Both the position numbers and the translations under genes were made by a program. A DNA stretch of 64,000 nucleotides from Candidatus Obscuribacterales bacterium (lineage in GTDB: Bacteria > Cyanobacteriota > Vampirovibrionia > Obscuribacterales > Obscuribacteraceae). This document shows, piece after piece, positions 58,682-64,000 of the stretch (position 1 is the first letter of the stretch; each line of letters opens with the position of its first letter). Under the pieces are notes generated by a model. That model saw only the letters and a program-made list of their open reading frames with translations, did no database searches and was not told the DNA's origin. The DNA is taken from positions 62,001 to 126,000 of the forward strand of contig JAIEQI010000001.1 of NCBI GenBank assembly GCA_019747875.1, given 5' to 3'.

Positions 58682-60772
58682 ATGAACAGAACAAAAGTCA
58701 GATCCCAAACAGGACTTCTAGCATCAATGCTTTTATTGGTTCTGCTTTTCATAGTTGGAGTGGTTTGCGTAGTTGCTTTGGACGTAGGTCACAGTACCAT
58801 GGTTCAAACCGAACTACAGAACGCCGTCGACGCAGGCGCCCTTGCTGGAGCGCGCGACTATGTCGAAGGACGAACAGGCGCGGTGTACACCGACGCGCTT
58901 GCCACCACAAAACTGAACACGGCCGATGGCATCAATATCGCAAGCAACAACCCAGGGGTCTACGTAAACGTAGCGAACAGACAATCCGACACGCTCTTCG
59001 GAGGCGGTATCTGCGACGTTAACGCCACCATGAATATTAACAGCATCATGTCCAAAGTTTTGGGACGCGATATGCCATTAACCGCAAAGGCGACAGCTCG
59101 TGGTTATGCTTCAGTCGTTGAGATTCCGACATCCTCGTTATTCCCGGTCGCAGTCAGTGTAGATACGCAAACTGGACACCACAAGCCACTTTACGCGTGC
59201 ACTCCTGGCGATACGGTTACCTTCTTTATTAACTCCCGCCGACACAGTAATGCTGCATTCACAGGCTTCGATCAGCAAGCAGACAGTGATTTGATAAACA
59301 CCGCTATCGACCAACGCTTGAGCGGCGCATATAAAATCTCAGATGTAGCATGCACAAAAATTGGCGATCGCATTAGCCTTACTCAGGGCACCTACGATAT
59401 CCGCGACCTCTCCCGCGGCTCCTACAACGCAAAACTTCTGGCAAAAGGCGCGGTGATTTTGCCGCTGATCTCCGGTGACGGTCCTTACACACAAGTTCGC
59501 CCCGTTGACGGATTCGTCGGGGTGCACATCAACAGAATCACAAGAGCTGAGAACGGCGAGGTAAGCATCAATGCCACCATAGCCAAGCCAGCCGTAAAGG
59601 GCAAACCAGGCTTGATCGGCACCCCAACGGGCATTGCGTATATAGACGAAGGGATTCAGCGACTCTCGCCTGGATTGGTAATGCTGACTCCGCACGCCCA
59701 CTCAAACGAACCGCTCCCAGCGACCGATGTAATAGCCGCTAACTTTCTTGCAGCACCGAATGCATCCGGTCCATCAACAACCGAACCTGGAGATCCTATC
59801 CAACCCACATCCGGCAATGGCGCGATAGCATCAAATTTCAATTCGAGTTCGGTTAACGGCACCATGTGGTTCAACGCGCTCGGAAGAATTACAGCCAATC
59901 CTCTCCAAAATCGCGACACAAGAATTCGCTTCACGAATCAACGCATCCGCTTCACAGCAGGAAGCCGAACGGTAAACATCGAGCTACCAGATTCGAGCAT
60001 CATTCTATCAACATCAGCTGTTACAACATCGTCAAGCTTCAATCGAGATACGAATACATGGACGACAATATTGCCTGCAAACTTCGGTGAAAGCTTCTTC
60101 CTGAGCGGACTTCCCGTCCAGATGAATATCCCGGGCAACTTGAGCAATGTTGTATGGAGCGGCATGTTCACTACCGATAACCCGGGAATCACACTATCCT
60201 GGCAATGGGGCGCAGCTCCATACTCATCAATGAGCGCCAACACAAATCTCAATTCACTGGGCGTTGTTTCATCCGGACAAAATGCAGGCGTTCCAATAAC
60301 TTTCTTAAATTTTCTGCGTAACAACGGTGGAGGCACCAGCGCCGGTGGGCAAAACTTCACAGGCTCGTTCTCAACCGCCAGCAACGAAATTCCGATGTTC
60401 CAATCAATATCGCCTGCACAATCCGGCAATTCACGACCAGGGTCAAACTATGGACAATCAAGCACTGGCCAAACCCAAAATCAGAGAACGTCTGGTCAAG
60501 GAATATCATCAGCACAATCCGGCAATTCCTCACCATATTCTACCTACGGTCAATCAAGTGCCAACTCCTCACAATCAACCGCAAACTCCGCACAGTCCAG
60601 CGCAAACTCGTCTCAGTCGAGTTCAAACTTCGGACAAGCGGGAAGCAGCTCCCAATTCCAACCAACCACATCCGGAAGCAACTCAGGGTCCACCAGATCA
60701 CAGAGCATGAATAGCGATCCGTCGGTATCAAGTACAAACACAACCTTTGGACCACAGAACACCAGCATTTGA
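58682..60772 (+). CDS. TadG-like protein with Ser/Gln/Asn-rich C-terminus
   Basis: 'GLLASMLLLVLLFIVGVVCVVALDVGHSTMVQTELQNAVDAGALAGARDYV'; start MNRTKVRS after GGAG preferred. Confidence 0.82.
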   Translation: MNRTKVRSQTGLLASMLLLVLLFIVGVVCVVALDVGHSTMVQTELQNAVDAGALAGARDYVEGRTGAVYTDALATTKLNTADGINIASNNPGVYVNVANRQSDTLFGGGICDVNATMNINSIMSKVLGRDMPLTAKATARGYASVVEIPTSSLFPVAVSVDTQTGHHKPLYACTPGDTVTFFINSRRHSNAAFTGFDQQADSDLINTAIDQRLSGAYKISDVACTKIGDRISLTQGTYDIRDLSRGSYNAKLLAKGAVILPLISGDGPYTQVRPVDGFVGVHINRITRAENGEVSINATIAKPAVKGKPGLIGTPTGIAYIDEGIQRLSPGLVMLTPHAHSNEPLPATDVIAANFLAAPNASGPSTTEPGDPIQPTSGNGAIASNFNSSSVNGTMWFNALGRITANPLQNRDTRIRFTNQRIRFTAGSRTVNIELPDSSIILSTSAVTTSSSFNRDTNTWTTILPANFGESFFLSGLPVQMNIPGNLSNVVWSGMFTTDNPGITLSWQWGAAPYSSMSANTNLNSLGVVSSGQNAGVPITFLNFLRNNGGGTSAGGQNFTGSFSTASNEIPMFQSISPAQSGNSRPGSNYGQSSTGQTQNQRTSGQGISSAQSGNSSPYSTYGQSSANSSQSTANSAQSSANSSQSSSNFGQAGSSSQFQPTTSGSNSGSTRSQSMNSDPSVSSTNTTFGPQNTSI

Positions 60773-60802
60773 TGAATCCCGAATCATTCAAATGACTCTT
60801 GC

Positions 60803-60840
60803 AAAAGGGCACTTCCCAGAAGAGTGCCCCTTTTGTTTTA
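60803..60840. terminator. bidirectional hairpin terminator between tadG-like gene and tRNA cluster
   Basis: AAAAGGGCACTTcccagaAGAGTGCCCCTTTTGTTTT; minus strand also ends in TTTT. Confidence 0.85.
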
Positions 60841-60841
60841 T

Positions 60842-60924
60842 TGGCGGAAATGACAGGATTCGAACCTGCTACCGCATCGCGGTGACTCGTTAGCACCGAG
60901 CTTGCTTCCACTCGCCTCATTTCC
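60842..60924 (-). tRNA. tRNA-Ser(GCU)
   Basis: GGAAATG/CATTTCC acceptor, loop GTGCTAA, long variable arm CCGC-GAT-GCGG, T-loop GGTTCGAATCC, encoded CCA. Confidence 0.88.
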
Positions 60925-60958
60925 ATTCTGCGAACATGCATAGCAAAAACACTAACGA

Positions 60959-61141
60959 TCATGTACAAGCACGAAATACGTAAAAATGATCGCGCAAACT
61001 AGGATTCGAACCTAGAGTCATCACTTTGGAGGCGATAGGTTTGCCAGTTAACCGATTTGCGCATGTCAAATGACCAGTCACGATCACAAACCATCGCCAC
61101 CATCGCATGTTATGTCGCATCACTATTCTCATCTTCATCAT
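60959..61141 (-). CDS. candidate short ORF/leader peptide with MRWWRWF, running into tRNA-Trp
   Basis: GGAGGTGACC SD 7 nt before ATG; MMKMRIVMRHNMRWWRWFVIVTGHLT... Confidence 0.35.
   Translation of the reverse strand: MMKMRIVMRHNMRWWRWFVIVTGHLTCANRLTGKPIASKVMTLGSNPSLRDHFYVFRACT
60991..61062 (-). tRNA. tRNA-Trp(CCA)
   Basis: GCGCAAA/TTTGCGC acceptor, ATCGC-CTCCAAA-GTGAT anticodon arm, CTAGG-TTCGAAT-CCTAG T arm. Confidence 0.93.
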
Positions 61142-61239
61142 TGTTGGTCACCTCCGTTCTTTCGAACCTTTATCTTTGTGTTTTTTGCGCAGCAAATTGC
61201 GAGCCACCAATGGACGCATCCGGGCAGCTTGGAAAAAAT

Positions 61240-61324
61240 TGGCGGACGATGCATGGACTCGAACCTGCAACCCTTTCGGGCATCTGTTTTCAAGACAGAC
61301 CGCTTTCCAATTCGCTTATCGTCC
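61240..61324 (-). tRNA. tRNA-Ser(UGA)
   Basis: GGACGAT/ATCGTCC acceptor, TCTGT-CTTGAAA-ACAGA, long variable arm, encoded CCA. Confidence 0.9.
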
Positions 61325-61328
61325 TAAA

Positions 61329-61401
61329 TTGCATAGGCAGGAATCGAACCTGCAACCGTTCCGTTATCAACAGAATGCTCTACCAGTTGAGCTACCATGC
61401 A
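61329..61401 (-). tRNA. tRNA-Ile(GAU)
   Basis: TGCATGG/CTATGCA acceptor, TTCTG-TTGATAA-CGGAA, GCAGG-TTCGATT-CCTGC. Confidence 0.87.
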
Positions 61402-61406
61402 TTCTC

Positions 61407-61479
61407 TCTTCCGTGGACGACTTGAACGTCCAACCTCGTTCTTGTAAGGAACTTGCGCTACCAATTGCGCCAACGGAAG
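61407..61479 (-). tRNA. tRNA-Val(UAC)
   Basis: CTTCCGT/ACGGAAG acceptor (C1-G72), GCGC/GCGC D stem, loop CTTACAA, GGACG-TTCAAGT-CGTCC. Confidence 0.85.
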
Positions 61480-61628
61480 CCCTTCTAGCTAAGTGTTACC
61501 CATAGGTTTCATCTGCAATTTTTGAACTTATGAGGTCCACTTGATAGAGATAACCCATTAATAACCGCACCGAGAACCACTGATCTTGCTCCGGATGATG
61601 GTGAAGCAACATCAACGTCGGACAATTT

Positions 61629-61700
61629 CGCCTTACTTGGATTCGAACCAAGGACTTTCTCGTTAGAAGCGAGGTGCTCTTTCCGCTGAACTATAAGGCG
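61629..61700 (-). tRNA. tRNA-Arg(UCU)
   Basis: CGCCTTA/TAAGGCG acceptor, loop CTTCTAA, CTTGG-TTCGAAT-CCAAG. Confidence 0.86.
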
Positions 61701-61705
61701 ACAAC

Positions 61706-61778
61706 TGACCCCAGTTGGATTCGAACCAACGACTAAGCGCTTAAGAGGCGCGTACTCTACCAGCTGAGTTATGAGGCC
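61706..61778 (-). tRNA. tRNA-Lys(CUU)
   Basis: GGCCTCA/TGGGGTC acceptor, GCGC-CTCTTAA-GCGC, GTTGG-TTCGAAT-CCAAC. Confidence 0.86.
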
Positions 61779-61780
61779 AC

Positions 61781-61853
61781 AGCCTTCGGTCAGAGTCGAA
61801 CTGACAAATGAGAACTTACAAGGTTCTTCCTGTACCAATTGAGGCACGAAGGC
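61781..61853 (-). tRNA. tRNA-Thr(UGU)
   Basis: GCCTTCG/CGAAGGC acceptor, AGAAC-CTTGTAA-GTTCT, GTCAG-TTCGACT-CTGAC. Confidence 0.88.
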
Positions 61854-61860
61854 AATAACT

Positions 61861-61935
61861 TGGAGACGGTGAGAATCGAACTCACCCCACGGAGCTTGCA
61901 AGGCCCCGTCGCCGTCCTTGGTAACATGCATCCCC
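61861..61935 (-). tRNA. tRNA-Ala(UGC), atypical D arm
   Basis: GGGGATG/CGTCTCC acceptor, GGGGC-CTTGCAA-GCTCC, GTGAG-TTCGATT-CTCAC; D-arm TGTTACCAAGGACGGC is poor. Confidence 0.72.
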
Positions 61936-62256
61936 GGATCAAGCTTACGCTCGGGTTCTTGTTGCCTTATTGACTCTTCTGCTTTGTTTATTAGGGACAT
62001 CATTACCGTATTCCTCGTTTGTCGTAATTACCAGCGCGCACACGCGTGTCTTCGCCGACCAGCTAATTTGTCTGCTGGCGACGGATGACTTACTTGCGAG
62101 CTGTAACGAGAAAAACACGACTAATGTCCTAAATATGAAACCTACTCTTTTCAAGTTATAACAGTATGCAAGATTGGTCAAGTGGGAATCTTACTGAAGT
62201 AAATGAATTTTACGCCATCGCTGGGCACCAGATTCGGTGGCGCAGGGCTAGCTTGT

Positions 62257-62328
62257 CGGGCGTACACACCACACGCGTACGCCCGGCACCACGGGGAGCG
62301 GCTGAGGGAGCGCTCAGCGCATTTTTTC
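62257..62328 (+). terminator. paired hairpins ending in a Rho-independent terminator, possibly of an unannotated RNA
   Basis: CGGGCGTAC-(11)-GTACGCCCG then GCTGAG-ggagcg-CTCAGC-gc-ATTTTTT; no clear CDS upstream on this strand. Confidence 0.6.
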
Positions 62329-62560
62329 GAAGCGGCAACATCTTGATCGAACAATCAATGTTCTCTTCAGACTCTCTTCCCCAAAGAGCCCGTACAATGC
62401 ATCCGGCGAAAACGACAAAACAGCTACCTGCTATCCAGTCATTTAACCCTGGCTTAATTCAGACGGGGATCTAAATCGCAAGCAAGACTTGTAAGATATT
62501 CAAACCAGAAATCTATATAGACTCCTCGCCAACAGACAAGATTCGATAAGGAAATCCACA

Positions 62561-63160
62561 ATGATAAAAAACAACGCCGTCAAGAATTCCTTGCTCTTGC
62601 TTCTGCTTCTAGGCGGCGCAGGTTCAGCTCAAGCCGAGGAAAGTAAGAAGAACAGCAGCGAGGCAAAGCAAAACACATCGAGTTCTGCTGGCAAAGGCGA
62701 AAGCAAAAACGTGGAAATGGAAAAATTGGGATTTCTGACTGGCTCATGGAACTACACTGCGACCCATGTGAAAAAGGACAAAAACGGAAAAGAAGAAGTG
62801 GAGACCGGAAAGTTCATCTCTCGATTCGGTCCTGGAAACAATTCGTTGATCATTGAATTGCACGGGAGCAGTTCTCAAGGTGAGGACGTGATTATGGATC
62901 TAATCGGCTGGGATCCTAAAACGAAGTCATATGAGACCATAACAACCGGCAGCTCGTTCCCTACGTTCATGCACGGAAAAGCCTACTGGAACAAGGATCT
63001 CTTCACTATGGAAATCAATTCCAAGAGGAACAATATCCCAAGCCAAGCTCGCATCATTTATAAGCGAATCCGGGATAATGAGATGCAAGTTGAGGAATGG
63101 TTCCAAAGGGGAGCGGAGCCTCACAAACACTCGATGACAATGAAACTTTCAAAGGCATAG
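62561..63160 (+). CDS. secreted DUF1579-like hypothetical protein
   Basis: signal peptide 'LLLLLLLGGAGSAQAE'; 'KLGFLTGSWNYTATHV...IELHGSSSQGEDVIMDLIGWDPKTKSYETITT'. Confidence 0.75.
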   Translation: MIKNNAVKNSLLLLLLLGGAGSAQAEESKKNSSEAKQNTSSSAGKGESKNVEMEKLGFLTGSWNYTATHVKKDKNGKEEVETGKFISRFGPGNNSLIIELHGSSSQGEDVIMDLIGWDPKTKSYETITTGSSFPTFMHGKAYWNKDLFTMEINSKRNNIPSQARIIYKRIRDNEMQVEEWFQRGAEPHKHSMTMKLSKA

Positions 63161-63187
63161 GAAGCGATTAGCGCGAAGGAGATCCCG

Positions 63188-63958
63188 ATGATCGGCAAAC
63201 AAGTAATAGTTTGGGCAGTGCTCTCTTTGAGTGTGCTCAGCACAATAATCAGTACTCCAATGCTTGCCGCATCAACCTGGACAACTTTTAAATCTGCTGA
63301 TATCACATTCGACTACCCCACAACTAACGGTTCGCCGACCATCAAGAAGATCAAAGCTGCGCCGCTGGCAAATCCCGATGAGAAGCCGGATGGAGTAGCG
63401 CCTGAGCACTGGGAACTTTCCTTCGCGAAGTCGTCCGGCAAAATCTGGATCATTCCCACTGAAGAGAAAGGAAATAAAAAGTTTCACGATGCCTATCCGC
63501 CCATTGATAATGCCGTGAAATCGCTAGGTCCAATTCTCCAAAAGAAAGCTGCGTCTCCAAAGGACATCCCGTTTCTCCCGTGGGGCGATTGGTCATCACC
63601 ATTTTTTGCGCATGTGAAATACCTCAATGCAAAAAATGCAAACCTGGTTCGCTTCATCGCGGAATACCAAATCGAACCCGACGTGCTTTCTAACGACCGC
63701 TTGATTTATGCGGCGCAAGGACTAACGACGGACGGAAAATACTACATCTCCATCAGCATGCCGGTGAAAGCGAGCTTCCTCCCAGAGAAGAGCGACTTAC
63801 CGAAGTGGAGCAAAGACAAAATCGAGAAGTTCAATGCGGACTACGAGAAATATACAGCATCGCAAAAAGCAAAGTTAGAGAAACTTGCTGATACAGGGTA
63901 TTCTCCGTCTCTGGTTGAACTCGACAAACTTGTTCAGTCGATCACAGTAAAGAAGTAG
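63188..63958 (+). CDS. secreted hypothetical protein
   Basis: signal peptide 'VIVWAVLSLSVLSTIISTPMLAAS'; SD-like AAGGAGAT before ATG. Confidence 0.8.
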   Translation: MIGKQVIVWAVLSLSVLSTIISTPMLAASTWTTFKSADITFDYPTTNGSPTIKKIKAAPLANPDEKPDGVAPEHWELSFAKSSGKIWIIPTEEKGNKKFHDAYPPIDNAVKSLGPILQKKAASPKDIPFLPWGDWSSPFFAHVKYLNAKNANLVRFIAEYQIEPDVLSNDRLIYAAQGLTTDGKYYISISMPVKASFLPEKSDLPKWSKDKIEKFNADYEKYTASQKAKLEKLADTGYSPSLVELDKLVQSITVKK

Positions 63959-64000
63959 GATAAGAGAAGCACGATGAACTCGAAGAAAAGCGATAGCAAC

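Noticed and set aside
60842-61935. Prophage or integrative element around the tRNA array
   Set aside because: No integrase, phage structural or conjugation genes within the window; only the tRNA layout hints at acquisition.
61509-62003. 164-aa minus-strand ORF (and 61057-61505 plus-strand ORFs)
   Set aside because: Spans several tRNA genes; T-loop sequences generate the recurring SNP/GSNPS-like and ESNLQP-like peptides.
62166-62474. 102-aa plus-strand ORF
   Set aside because: Reads through a clear hairpin terminator and has no SD; more likely non-coding.

Overview
This 64 kb window comes from a bacterial chromosome with moderate GC and dense coding. It has about 55 credible protein genes, a cluster of 9 tRNA genes, several protein-level tandem repeats and a few families of short palindromic DNA repeats. 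I found no rRNA, CRISPR array, transposase, integrase or phage structural gene. Confident identities include malate:quinone oxidoreductase, a Ser/Thr kinase with TPR-like C-terminus, a FadR-type GntR regulator, a DUF692 protein, a glutaminase with the animal kidney-type layout (N-terminal domain + glutaminase + ankyrin repeats), an OPT transporter, an ECF sigma factor (ECF42/DUF6596 type) followed by three YCII/DGPF genes and a VOC protein, nitroreductase, HemQ/chlorite-dismutase family protein, a single-chain xanthine dehydrogenase, catalase, a stand-alone EAL protein, an amidase, an M49-like metallopeptidase and a TadE/TadG pair. Gene content, GCGATCGC octamers and repeat-rich proteins suggest a cyanobacteria-related, Melainabacteria/Obscuribacterales-like host; this is inference only. 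The most interesting unexplained items are: (1) a tightly packed 9-tRNA array (spacers of 2-7 nt) with an embedded Trp-rich short ORF directly upstream of tRNA-Trp; (2) a 64-aa basic peptide gene ending in five PPSALGx heptads; (3) an unlisted 45-aa ORF with an exact CX6C-X11-CX6C pattern; (4) phased iteron-like repeats upstream of a small gene; (5) three GntR operator-like palindromes around a TATAAT box; (6) the eukaryote-like glutaminase; (7) two adjacent internally repetitive proteins (101-aa and 40-aa periods). All identifications are from reading the sequence; no database search was run.
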